33,216 nt of DNA, taken from NCBI GenBank assembly GCA_018883715.1, contig JAHLFP010000015.1:1-33216 (forward strand), read 5' to 3'. This stretch comes from Candidatus Allofournierella pullistercoris (GTDB lineage: Bacteria > Bacillota > Clostridia > Oscillospirales > Ruminococcaceae). The translations under genes and the position numbers were made by a program. The notes under the pieces are model-generated. The model searched no databases and had not been told where the DNA came from. It saw nothing but the letters and a program-made list of their open reading frames with translations. The number at the start of each line of letters is the position of its first letter. Within the stretch, counting starts at the first letter, position 1. Positions 6,761-15,669 of the stretch are shown here, in pieces.

Positions 6761-9733
6761 ATGCAACGTAAGAAACCTTCCATTGCCAGGCGTCTGGTAA
6801 GCGGCGTATTGGCACTGGGGCTTTTGGCAAGCCCCATGACCGCTTGGGCGACGGAATATCCGCCGTCTGAGGTACTGGACATGACCTCTTTTGTGGAGCA
6901 GTTGCCGTCCGAGTCCCAGGTTGCTTTTGTTGAAGAACAGCAGGAGCAAATCCCGGAAGAAGCCCAGGTTGCCAGCATGCCCCCCCAGCAAGAGTCGGTT
7001 GAGCAGGATGCCCAGCAGGAGGAGAACTCTTCCGTGGATTCTGAGGCCCAGCAGTTGGTAACTCCTTCTGCGGATTATGAGGCTGAGCAGCCGGTGGTAC
7101 AGTCCGAGAGTGAGCAACCCCAGGATGTGTCGGTGGAAGAATCCCAGCCGGTTGAAGCGGCGGCGCCTCAGCAGGAGCTGACTTTGGACAAGGACCAGCT
7201 GAAGGCCCTGCTGGAGGAAACCCTCTGGATGGGCGATAAGGATGAAGCGCAGATTCAGCAGCTGGCCCAGCAATTGGAACAGCTGGCTCAGATGCCTTTG
7301 ACCCAGGACCAGACTCAGGACGCAGAATTGCAAGAACTTTTGAGCCAGCTGGCAAATGCACAGGTGGCAGTGGAGGATATGCGACTGGCATGGCAAGCAC
7401 AGCGGGAAGGCTGGTTGGACGAGCTGCCCCAGACTGGCAAGGAAAATAGCTGGCGCTACCAAAACGGCGAGCGTACCACACTGGATTTGGGGCTGGACTT
7501 GCCAGAAGGGGTCAGCACCTTTTCCGTTGGGGGCAAATGGGGCATTGACGTAAGCCATCATCAGGGAACGATTGATTGGCAGGCGGTGAAAAATGCAGGC
7601 ATTGACTTTGCCATTGTCCGCTTGGGATACGGTGATGATTTGACCAACCAAGATGACCGCCAGTGGCACGCAAATGTGGCCGCTTGCGAACGGCTGGGCA
7701 TTCCTTACGGTGTGTATCTGTATTCCTATGCTGTTACATCGGAAATGGCGGTGAGTGAGGCCGCCCATGCACTGCGGCTGTTGCAGGGACATCGTCCTCA
7801 GCTTCCGGTTTACTATGATTTGGAGGAAAACCGCCAGCTGGTGGTGGGCAACAGCGGCCTTGCCGAGCTTGCCCGCATCTTCTGCACCACCATGGAGGCC
7901 GCTGGCTATAAGGCAGGTGTCTATGCAAGCCTGAACTGGTGGCAGTATTATCTCACCGACCCCATTTTTGAAAATTGGTCCCGCTGGGTGGCAGAGTGGC
8001 GCTCCAGTTGCAGTTATACCGGACGCTATGAACTGTGGCAGTACACCGACAACGGCAGAATTGCAGGTATTTCTGGCGCAGTGGATATGAACTACTGGTA
8101 TGGAAATGACTGGCAGATTGCGGTTCCACAGCCCACTGGGCTGGCCGCATGGGGCACAACCCAGGGAAATGAAATTCAGTGGAATGCGGTGGCAGGTGCA
8201 AGCCACTACCGTGTCTACCGTAAAGAAGCAGGTGGAAGCTGGCGGATGCTGGCAGACGTAACTTCCACGGGCTATCTGGACACCAAAGCAGTTTCCGGTA
8301 CGCAGTATTACTATTCTGTGGCGGCGGCCAAGCGGGAAAATGGCGCCAACCGCTGGAGTGTCTACGATACCATCGGTGCGGCGGCTATGTATGTGGCTCG
8401 TCCTACCGGGTTGCGTGCCTCTCAGTCGGGCGCAAAGATTGACGTAAGCTGGAATGCGGTGGCAGGCGCAAGCCATTATCGTGTCTACCGCAAGGAAGCA
8501 GGTGGTAACTGGCGGATGCTGGAGGATGTAACTTCCACCAGTTATGCGGACACCAATGTGAAGTCCGGCGTACAGTACCAGTACAGTGTGGCGGCGGCGA
8601 AAAAGACCAGCACAGGCAATGTTTGGAGTGGTTATGACACCACTGGCGTTTCCGCTGTCTATGTGGCGATGCCCACTGACATCAAGGTAAGTCAGGACAA
8701 CAACCGTGTGACGGTAAACTGGAGCAAGGTGGCAGGTGCAACTCACTATCGTGTCTACCGCAAGGAAGCAAATGGTAACTGGCGGATGCTGGGGGATGTG
8801 ACCTCCAACAGCTATACAGATGCAAGCGTAAAATCCGGCGTACAGTACAGCTACACCGTCTCGGCAGCAAAGAAAATCGGCGGGGTGAATTATTGGAGCG
8901 GATACAACACCACTGGTGTTTCCCTGTTGCATATTGCAGTGCCCGCACAAGTTAAGGTAAGCCAGGATAACAACCGTGTGACCGTAAGCTGGAATGCGGT
9001 GGCAGGTGCAACCCACTACCGTGTCTATCGCAAGGAAGCGGGTGGCAACTGGCGGATGCTGGGGGATGTAACCTCTCTGCGTTATGTGGATACCGATGTG
9101 AAATCGGGTGTGGAGTACGCTTATAGCGTGGCGGCGGCCAAGAAAACCAACACAGGTAATACCTGGAGTGGATACGATGCCACCGGATCCTCTCTGGTGC
9201 ATATGGCGATGCCCACCCAAATCACCATGGAACGGGGCGAGCAGACTGTGACCATCCGCTGGAGTGCAGTAAGTGGTGCAACCCACTACCGTGTCTATCG
9301 CAAAGAAGCAGGCGGCAACTGGCGCATGCTGGGGGACGTAGTCTCTACTGGCTATATTGACAGCACTGCAAAGCCCGGCGTGCAGTATAGCTACAGTGTG
9401 GCGGCAGCCAAAAAAACCAGCACAGGCAATCACTGGAGTGGCTACGATGCCGCCGGTGTGGGACTGCCCCAGCCCTCTGGTTTGAAGGTTTCTAAGGAAA
9501 CAGAGGGAGTCAGCCTGAACTGGAATGCGGTAGAAGGTGCAACCCATTACCGTGTCTACCGCAAGGAAGCAGGCGGCAACTGGCGGATGCTGGGGGATGT
9601 GACCTCCACCAGCTATCTGGATACCACCGCCAAGGCAGGGGTTGCATACAGCTATACTATCTCTGCGGCCAACAAGACCAGCCAGGGCAACTACTGGAGC
9701 GGTTACGATAGCGTCGGTGTGCCGGTGGCATAA
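6761..9733 (+). CDS. Secreted GH25 lysozyme with six FN3-like repeats
   Basis: A 990-residue exported muramidase. The signal peptide has basic QRKK and RR, a hydrophobic core and a likely cut after AWA at residue 30. A Gln/Glu-rich, partly helical stretch (31-220) follows, then an internal LPQTG at 222-226. The GH25 domain spans about 260-455: DVSHHQG with Asp263, LPVYYDLEEN with the catalytic-type pair Asp353/Glu355, and LWQYTDNG. The C-terminus (458-990) is six contiguous modules of 90, 90, 90, 90, 87 and 86 residues, each with HYRVYRKEA, NWRML and WSGYD-like motifs, resembling fibronectin type III. The domain would hydrolyse peptidoglycan beta-1,4 bonds, perhaps to remodel the wall or release polymer. 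AAAGGAGAG lies upstream. No C-terminal membrane anchor is seen. Confidence 0.92.
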   Translation: MQRKKPSIARRLVSGVLALGLLASPMTAWATEYPPSEVLDMTSFVEQLPSESQVAFVEEQQEQIPEEAQVASMPPQQESVEQDAQQEENSSVDSEAQQLVTPSADYEAEQPVVQSESEQPQDVSVEESQPVEAAAPQQELTLDKDQLKALLEETLWMGDKDEAQIQQLAQQLEQLAQMPLTQDQTQDAELQELLSQLANAQVAVEDMRLAWQAQREGWLDELPQTGKENSWRYQNGERTTLDLGLDLPEGVSTFSVGGKWGIDVSHHQGTIDWQAVKNAGIDFAIVRLGYGDDLTNQDDRQWHANVAACERLGIPYGVYLYSYAVTSEMAVSEAAHALRLLQGHRPQLPVYYDLEENRQLVVGNSGLAELARIFCTTMEAAGYKAGVYASLNWWQYYLTDPIFENWSRWVAEWRSSCSYTGRYELWQYTDNGRIAGISGAVDMNYWYGNDWQIAVPQPTGLAAWGTTQGNEIQWNAVAGASHYRVYRKEAGGSWRMLADVTSTGYLDTKAVSGTQYYYSVAAAKRENGANRWSVYDTIGAAAMYVARPTGLRASQSGAKIDVSWNAVAGASHYRVYRKEAGGNWRMLEDVTSTSYADTNVKSGVQYQYSVAAAKKTSTGNVWSGYDTTGVSAVYVAMPTDIKVSQDNNRVTVNWSKVAGATHYRVYRKEANGNWRMLGDVTSNSYTDASVKSGVQYSYTVSAAKKIGGVNYWSGYNTTGVSLLHIAVPAQVKVSQDNNRVTVSWNAVAGATHYRVYRKEAGGNWRMLGDVTSLRYVDTDVKSGVEYAYSVAAAKKTNTGNTWSGYDATGSSLVHMAMPTQITMERGEQTVTIRWSAVSGATHYRVYRKEAGGNWRMLGDVVSTGYIDSTAKPGVQYSYSVAAAKKTSTGNHWSGYDAAGVGLPQPSGLKVSKETEGVSLNWNAVEGATHYRVYRKEAGGNWRMLGDVTSTSYLDTTAKAGVAYSYTISAANKTSQGNYWSGYDSVGVPVA
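8132..9733 (+). repeat. Six tandem coding repeats (FN3-like modules)
   Basis: Unit starts are at 8132, 8402, 8672, 8942, 9212 and 9473, each beginning with a Pro codon. The first four units are exactly 270 bp, the last two about 261 bp. The core encoding HYRVYRKEA is very similar at DNA level in all units, while the edges vary. This points to recent expansion by recombination; copy number may differ between strains. Confidence 0.9.
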
Positions 9734-9795
9734 CAAAAAACAAGCCGGGTATGACTTAAAACAGCAGTTTTCCTAATTATAATTGAGGTGAAAGA

Positions 9796-10788
9796 ATGAG
9801 CGTAGCAATTAGCGTAATTGTTCCATTTTATAAAACTCCATTGCTTGCGTTGCGGATATGCATCAACCGTCTGCTGGAGCAGTCGTTCCAGGATTTTGAG
9901 TTGTTGCTGGTGGACGATGGAAACGGTTCAGAATATGACCGGATGCTCCTGGAATACCAGAATCAGGACAGCCGTGTGCGCTGGATTCGCCAGCCCCAAA
10001 GTGGCGTGAGCGCCGCACGAAACAACGGCATCCAGCAGGCAAAGGGTGAGTACATCGTCTTTTGCGACAGCGACGATTTTGTGGAAAACAACTATCTCCA
10101 CAGTCTGTACCATGCGGCCAAGGATGTGGATTTGGTCATCTGCGGCGTAAAGGGTCAGCACTTCCCCAGCATTGACAGCGTGGTGGACCACCGTGTTTTC
10201 TTCTCCAGCCCTGCCCAGTACAACTGGCTCCAGTACACCAACTTTACGGTCAACAAGATTTTCAAAAAATCCGTGCTGGATGCCAACAACATCCGGTTTG
10301 ATTCCAAGGTGCGACTGGGAGAAGATGCCCTGTTCCTGGAGCAATACTTCCGTCATTGCAAAAAGATTCGGTGCATCAGCCAGAATCTGTACACTTATGT
10401 ATACAACAACGTTTCTGCGGTACATAAGTTCCACCTGCATTACTGGGACTGGGAAAAGCAGGTAATTGCAACCCAGCACAAAATGTTTAACCAGTATCCT
10501 TTAAGCCGGGATGAACAGATGTTCCAGACTCGCTGGATGTACATCAAGCTGAAAGGCGCCATGTACTATTACTATTCCCATAAACACCAGTGGAAACAAG
10601 GGGATGGTCAAAAATACCTGGAGGAAATTTTCCATAGCCCGTTCATGAAGGAATTGCTGGCGGCAAAGCACGACAACAACCCCTTCCTGAACCGCAACGA
10701 CCGACTGACCCTGCTGGCTTGGAAGCATCTGGGCCTGACCGGTATGCGGATGATTTATCAGTACACCGTCATGACAAAGGGTCATTGA
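9796..10788 (+). CDS. GT2 family glycosyltransferase
   Basis: A 330-residue GT-A fold enzyme of the EpsJ/WcaA-like type. It shows VIVPFYKTP (8-16), VDDGNGSEYD (39-48), GVSAARNNGI (70-79) and the metal-binding FCDSDD (89-94), with a distal KVRLGEDALF segment matching the acceptor-side acidic motif. No membrane segments are obvious. An AGGTG ribosome binding site precedes the ATG. A 62-nt gap separates it from the lysozyme gene, with no clear terminator, so it is probably cotranscribed. It would add one sugar to the growing surface glycan; donor and linkage are unknown. Confidence 0.88.
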   Translation: MSVAISVIVPFYKTPLLALRICINRLLEQSFQDFELLLVDDGNGSEYDRMLLEYQNQDSRVRWIRQPQSGVSAARNNGIQQAKGEYIVFCDSDDFVENNYLHSLYHAAKDVDLVICGVKGQHFPSIDSVVDHRVFFSSPAQYNWLQYTNFTVNKIFKKSVLDANNIRFDSKVRLGEDALFLEQYFRHCKKIRCISQNLYTYVYNNVSAVHKFHLHYWDWEKQVIATQHKMFNQYPLSRDEQMFQTRWMYIKLKGAMYYYYSHKHQWKQGDGQKYLEEIFHSPFMKELLAAKHDNNPFLNRNDRLTLLAWKHLGLTGMRMIYQYTVMTKGH

Positions 10789-10802
10789 TACAAGGAGGAC
10801 AT

Positions 10803-11816
10803 ATGGAAAAGATTCTTTCGGTATCCATTGCAGCTTACAACGTGCAAAATACTCTGCGCCAAGCGCTGGATAGCTTTGTGGCGGAAAATGTGCGCCACCG
10901 TGTGGATGTTATGATTGTGGACGATGGTTCCAAGGACGACACTGCCGCCATTGCCAAGGAGTACGAGGAACAGTACCCCGGCACCTTCCGGCTGATTTCC
11001 AAGAAAAATGGCGGATGGGGGTCCACCTTAAATGCAGGCATGAAACACGCTGTGGGCCGGTATTTTAAACAGCTGGACGGCGATGATTACTACTCGCTGG
11101 AAAATCTGGCAGACTTTTTGGACTTCCTGGAAACCACCCAGGCGGATTTGGTCTACACCCCCTTTGTTACCTTCACCGATGTAAATGGCGGTATCCTGCG
11201 GGTGGTGGGTAACTATGACCATATTCCAAAGCGGCAACTCATGCAGATGCGAGAGCTGGAAGGCTTTGCACCTGCCATGCACACTGTGACCGTGCGCACC
11301 GAGATTGTGCAGAAAAATCCTATCTCCATCACCGAGCACTGCTTCTACACCGACGTGGAATTCGTGCTCAAGTGCTGCAATTTCTGCAAAACAGTGGAAT
11401 TTTTCGAGTATCCGGTGTATTATTATCGTTTGGCACGCAATGGCCAGAGTATGAGCATCCAGGGTGTTCGCAAAAACTATAAGGACCACCTGAAGATGCT
11501 CTTTGGCTTGCTGGAATACGAAAAAGAGCAGGTAAAGGATGAATCGGTGCAGGAGATTTTCCGCAACCGTCTTTTGGGCGCTTGCGACATGCAGTACACC
11601 TTCTTCTTTGCACTGCGTGCAACCGCAAAGGAAAAAAAGGAGTTCCGTGCTTTTGACGCAAAGCTGAAGGCGGAATATCCCTGGTATTATAGCCGGATGA
11701 CAAAAGTTCCCATGCGGATTCTGCGTGCTACCAACTTTTTTGGCTATCGTCCCATTGCTCGTTTACGGATGCGCAAGGATAAGAAGCTGAAACGAGAAAT
11801 TTTTGAAGGAACCTAA
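10803..11816 (+). CDS. GT2 family glycosyltransferase
   Basis: A 337-residue GT2 enzyme with SIAAYNVQNTL (8-18), IVDDGSKDDT (38-47), NGGWGSTLNAGM (69-80) and LDGDD (91-95). Later it has TEHCFYTDVEF, typical of the acceptor-side acidic motif of this family. The start at 10803 follows an AAGGAGG site by a short spacer; an upstream in-frame start at 10719 would overlap the previous gene by 70 nt and is rejected. It begins 14 nt after the preceding gene stop, showing tight cotranscription. Its C-terminal 60 residues are basic, which may aid membrane association. The transferred sugar is unknown. Confidence 0.88.
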   Translation: MEKILSVSIAAYNVQNTLRQALDSFVAENVRHRVDVMIVDDGSKDDTAAIAKEYEEQYPGTFRLISKKNGGWGSTLNAGMKHAVGRYFKQLDGDDYYSLENLADFLDFLETTQADLVYTPFVTFTDVNGGILRVVGNYDHIPKRQLMQMRELEGFAPAMHTVTVRTEIVQKNPISITEHCFYTDVEFVLKCCNFCKTVEFFEYPVYYYRLARNGQSMSIQGVRKNYKDHLKMLFGLLEYEKEQVKDESVQEIFRNRLLGACDMQYTFFFALRATAKEKKEFRAFDAKLKAEYPWYYSRMTKVPMRILRATNFFGYRPIARLRMRKDKKLKREIFEGT

Positions 11817-11822
11817 CCACAG

Positions 11823-11874
11823 ATTCCTTCCAACAGATCATGTTTGGCATAAGGGGTATGCCAGTGAAAGGAAT
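11823..11874 (+). other. Nested inverted repeat in operon gap
   Basis: In the 69-nt gap between two glycosyltransferase genes, ATTCCTT (11823-11829) can pair with AAGGAAT (11868-11874). Inside, GGCATA-AGGGG-TATGCC (11846-11862) forms a perfect hairpin. There is no T-run, so it is not a standard terminator. It may be an mRNA processing or stability element, or chance. Confidence 0.4.
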
Positions 11875-11885
11875 TTACGAAGGAT

Positions 11886-14570
11886 ATGAAGGACAATCAA
11901 TTCAAGCTCTCTATTGTGATGGCGGTATACAATGTGGAGCACTATGTGGCCCAGGCCATTGATAGTCTAATTCAACAGGATATTGGCTTTGAGGATAACA
12001 TCCAGCTGATTTTGGTGGATGATGGCTCTGAGGATTCCAGTTTGGAAATCTGCCGAGACTACGAAAAACAGTATCCGGCCAATATTTTGGTACTTACCAA
12101 GGAAAATGGGGGAGTTTCCTCCACCCGAAACCTGGGTCTTGAATATGTAAAAGGCGAGTTTGTTTCTTTTATGGATTCGGATGATATTCTGTCCGAAAAT
12201 ACCTGCTCCGAGATTTACCGCTTCTTTGAAGAGGCAGGAGATCGTGTGGACGTGGTATCCATGCCCATGGTCTGGTTTGAGGGACAAAGTGGCCCCCATC
12301 TGCTGAATAAAAAGTTTCAACGTGGAAATCGGATTGCCAACCTGAACACTGAGTATACCACAATTCAGTTGAGCAGTGCTTCCGCCTTTATGCGTGTCAG
12401 TGCACTGCCCAAGCCGGCATTTGATACAAATCTTCGCTATTGTGAAGATGCCAAGATGCTTATGGAGATACTATGCCGCAAGCCGATGCTGGGACTTGTG
12501 AACAGCTGTACCTACTGGGTGCGCCGCCGCACCCAGGGAATGCGCTCTGCAACTCAGACCTCCCTTACCCGTAAGGAGTGGTGGACGGATAGCTTGCGCA
12601 ATTTCCAGCTTGACAGCCTTATTTGGTGTACAAAAGAACTGGGATATGTGCCGGGCTTTGTGCAGTACCTGATGATGTATGACATCCAGTGGCGTTTGCA
12701 AATCCGCGACATTGAAGAAGAGACAATGAACGAGCAGGAGCTGGAGGAGTACCGCCAGCTGCTGGCACAGGTGCTTCAGTACATCGAGCCACGGTATATC
12801 ATGGAACAAACCGAGGTGTATGGTGAGCAGAAAAAACTTCTGCTGGAGCTGAAGTATGGTGCTGACGAGGTTCGCTATGATAACTGGAATGCCATGCTCT
12901 ACTGCCGGGAGCAGCGGATTTCCTACATGGAATGGAACTCCATGATGGTGGAAATGTTGGACCTGCAGGACAAAAATACCCTTGTGGTGGAAGGCTACCA
13001 GTGCTGGATTTCCCATCCGTATTGCCAGATGGAGCCTGCGGTACGTTATAACGGCAGGGTTCTGCCTTGTAAATCCGTGGAGCGCACCCGGTTGGAAACC
13101 AAATGCCTGGGTCGCACCATTGTGGAAGGCAAAGGCTTTGTGGCCACCATCCCGCTGGATGTCAATGCACCCCAGCATGACATCGCTTTTGGTGTGCTGG
13201 CAGATGGATTGTTTGTGGAAAAGCGCAATCTGCGATGCGGAAGATATTTCCCCATCAGCACGGTTTACAACCAGTCTTACTACAAGCAGGGGGACTGGAT
13301 GTTTACCCTGGTGGACAACCATCTTCAGGCACAGCGGGCAACTAAAAAATCTGTCTTTAATAGAGAACGGAACCTGCTAAAACAGATGTGGGAGGCACGT
13401 CGCCGCAAGATGGTGCTGTACCGTCTGTGGCACAATGCCACCAGCTGGATTCCCCGGCGCCCGGTTTGGCTGCTTTCTGACCGGGTGGATAAAGCGGATG
13501 ACAATGCGGAAGCCATGTTCCGCTATCTGTGCCAAAATCACAAGGATGTAAAAGCCTGCTTTGTGGTGAACAAGGACAGTGCGGATTACCAGCGGCTGAA
13601 AGAGGTGGGCCCGGTGCTGGCAATGGGCAGCTTTGCCCATCGAATGGCCTACCTGCGTAGCCAGTGCATCCTTTCTTCCCATGTGAACGATGTATTTACC
13701 CGTCCCTTTAGGGGCTGGCAGGAGGAAATTCGGGACATTGCCTACCGAAAGGACTTGGTGTTCCTCACCCATGGTGTTACAGAGCATGATATCTCTGCCT
13801 GGATTAACCGGTACAACCAAAACATTCACCTGTATGTGGCAACCACCCACCAGGAAGAGAAAAATCTTTTGCAGGAACGCTACCATTACTCGGCTCAGCA
13901 GGTTGCCCTCACCGGACAACCTCGTTTTGACCGACTGATTAACAAGCCTCAGAAGAAGATTACCATCATGCCCACCTGGCGCCGTTATCTGCTCACCGGA
14001 ATTGATGAAGTGACCGGCCTTTGGGAAGTGGCAGATAATTTTGAGGAGAGCACCTACTGTAAGATGTATACAGAACTGCTCAGCAACAAGGAACTGCTGG
14101 ATACTGCCCAGCGGCTGGGTTATGAAATTCGCTTTTTAAGCCACCCCAATATGCGTATGGGGCAGGAGCATATCAAGCATGACCCCCGTGTTACAATTTT
14201 GGATTCCAAGGTGGCCTACAGCCAGCTCTTTTCGGAAAGTGACTTGATAGTGAGTGACTATTCCTCCACCGTGTTTGACTTTGCCTATATGCGTAAGCCG
14301 GTATTGTACTACCAGGCAGACGATGCGGAATTCAACGGTGGTGGACACACCTTCCAGGAATCCGAGCTGCGCTGGGATTCTTTTGGTGAAATTGAGGTAA
14401 CACCCCAGGCTATGGCAAGCCGCATCATGGAATACATGGAAAATGGATGCCAGTTGAAGCCCCAGTACCGCAAGGAAATTGACGCAATGTTTGCATTTTC
14501 TGACCAAAACAACTGCCAGCGGTTGTACAATGCCATTCAAAAGATGGAGAAAGGCAAATTGCTATGCTGA
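11886..14570 (+). CDS. GT2 / CDP-glycerol phosphotransferase fusion
   Basis: An 894-residue two-domain protein. The N-terminal GT2 domain (about 1-330) has VMAVYNVEHYV, VDDGSED (44-50), NGGVSSTRNLGL (74-85) and FMDSDD (95-100). A middle segment (about 330-500) is unassigned and looks beta-rich. The C-terminal part (about 510-890) resembles TagB/TagF CDP-glycerol:glycerophosphotransferases, with WLLSDRVDKADDNAE, VFLTHGVTEHD, GQPRFDRL, MPTWRRYL, and SDYSSTVFDFAYMRKPV near the C-terminus. It would add a sugar and a glycerol-phosphate (or related polyol-phosphate) to the glycan, linking the cluster to teichoic-acid-like chemistry. GAAGG precedes the ATG. Its last codons overlap the next gene by 7 nt, so expression is translationally coupled. 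Confidence 0.88.
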   Translation: MKDNQFKLSIVMAVYNVEHYVAQAIDSLIQQDIGFEDNIQLILVDDGSEDSSLEICRDYEKQYPANILVLTKENGGVSSTRNLGLEYVKGEFVSFMDSDDILSENTCSEIYRFFEEAGDRVDVVSMPMVWFEGQSGPHLLNKKFQRGNRIANLNTEYTTIQLSSASAFMRVSALPKPAFDTNLRYCEDAKMLMEILCRKPMLGLVNSCTYWVRRRTQGMRSATQTSLTRKEWWTDSLRNFQLDSLIWCTKELGYVPGFVQYLMMYDIQWRLQIRDIEEETMNEQELEEYRQLLAQVLQYIEPRYIMEQTEVYGEQKKLLLELKYGADEVRYDNWNAMLYCREQRISYMEWNSMMVEMLDLQDKNTLVVEGYQCWISHPYCQMEPAVRYNGRVLPCKSVERTRLETKCLGRTIVEGKGFVATIPLDVNAPQHDIAFGVLADGLFVEKRNLRCGRYFPISTVYNQSYYKQGDWMFTLVDNHLQAQRATKKSVFNRERNLLKQMWEARRRKMVLYRLWHNATSWIPRRPVWLLSDRVDKADDNAEAMFRYLCQNHKDVKACFVVNKDSADYQRLKEVGPVLAMGSFAHRMAYLRSQCILSSHVNDVFTRPFRGWQEEIRDIAYRKDLVFLTHGVTEHDISAWINRYNQNIHLYVATTHQEEKNLLQERYHYSAQQVALTGQPRFDRLINKPQKKITIMPTWRRYLLTGIDEVTGLWEVADNFEESTYCKMYTELLSNKELLDTAQRLGYEIRFLSHPNMRMGQEHIKHDPRVTILDSKVAYSQLFSESDLIVSDYSSTVFDFAYMRKPVLYYQADDAEFNGGGHTFQESELRWDSFGEIEVTPQAMASRIMEYMENGCQLKPQYRKEIDAMFAFSDQNNCQRLYNAIQKMEKGKLLC

Positions 14571-15649
14571 TTATTTTACTATGCATGATTGGTGTGTTGA
14601 TGCTGGTGGGGACGAAAGTTCGGCCTGTTGGCTTTTTTGATGATTACATCAGTGCAGATAAAAGCCAGTATATTAAGGGCGTTTTTATCCTGATGGTGTT
14701 TTTAAGCCATTCCTTGACCTATATTGATCGGGCCGATCTGCCTGCGATTGACTCCTATTATCTTCAGTTCCGCTTTTACATGGGACAAATGATTGTGGCA
14801 CCGTTTTTGTTCATGTCAGGGTATGGAGTGGCAAGTTCCATTCGTGCAAAAGGGAAACAATACATTCAAACAATGCCCCATCGACGGATTTTGATGGTGC
14901 TGTTCCAGTTTAATGTGGCTTTGATTTTCTACTGGTTTGTAGGCACACAGCTAAAAGGGAATGTGTACGACTGGAAGTGGATTCTTGCTTCTATCGTAGG
15001 CTGGAATGGGTTTGGAAATAGCACCTGGTACATCTTCTGCATCCTGTTTTTGTACCTGGCCACATGGGTATCCGGGTATCTCTTTGGGGATAGACTGTCT
15101 TCCATCGTTGCGGGTGTAACCCTGTTTTCGGTGATATTTGCACTGGTGCTACACCGTGTAGGACGGGAGGCATACACCTACAACACCTGTTTGACCTATG
15201 CTGCCGGAATGTGGTATCTTATCTATCAAGATAAGCTGGAACAATGGCTGTGGAAAAGCAATTTGCGTTATCTGGCGGCATTATTGGTTACTGCAGGTGG
15301 GTATGTACTGTTGCATCCTTATCAGGAAAATGAATGGATTCACCAGCTTAACTCGATTCTGTTTGCCTTGGCGCTCACTTTGCTTACCATGAAAATCCAG
15401 CTGGGTAGTAAAATTCTGCATTACTGTGGTAGACACCTTTTCAGTCTTTACATTTTGCAGCGATTGTTCATGATTGTGTTCGATATGACATGGGTGATAG
15501 AATACCTATGGATGTATATGGCCCTTAGCTTCATTACTACCTTTGCGATATCGGCAATCTTTGATGCAGTTGTACCAAAATTGTACCGTACTTTGGAACA
15601 GGCGGGCCTTGCGGTATGGCATAGCTTTGTCAAGGAGCGAGCAAACTAA
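14564..15649 (+). CDS. Membrane acyltransferase (acyltransferase-3 type), copy 1
   Basis: A 361-residue polytopic protein with about ten hydrophobic segments, resembling the OafA/acyltransferase-3 family that acylates surface polysaccharides. Near the N-terminus FILMVFLSHSL keeps the conserved His in a membrane helix; VAPFLFMSGYGV and YCGRHLFSLYILQRL are shared with the next gene. The ATG overlaps the stop of the GT2/TagF gene by 7 nt. Family enzymes move acetyl or other acyl groups from a cytoplasmic donor across the membrane. The acyl donor and target cannot be read from sequence. Confidence 0.8.
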   Translation: MLIILLCMIGVLMLVGTKVRPVGFFDDYISADKSQYIKGVFILMVFLSHSLTYIDRADLPAIDSYYLQFRFYMGQMIVAPFLFMSGYGVASSIRAKGKQYIQTMPHRRILMVLFQFNVALIFYWFVGTQLKGNVYDWKWILASIVGWNGFGNSTWYIFCILFLYLATWVSGYLFGDRLSSIVAGVTLFSVIFALVLHRVGREAYTYNTCLTYAAGMWYLIYQDKLEQWLWKSNLRYLAALLVTAGGYVLLHPYQENEWIHQLNSILFALALTLLTMKIQLGSKILHYCGRHLFSLYILQRLFMIVFDMTWVIEYLWMYMALSFITTFAISAIFDAVVPKLYRTLEQAGLAVWHSFVKERAN

Positions 15650-15669
15650 AAGGAGATTGTTCATATACA

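Noticed and set aside
6644-9736. 1030-codon open frame on the - strand opposite the lysozyme
   Set aside because: The repeated Ile/His/Cys-rich sequence is a direct reflection of the six coding repeats on the + strand; no start signal or domain.
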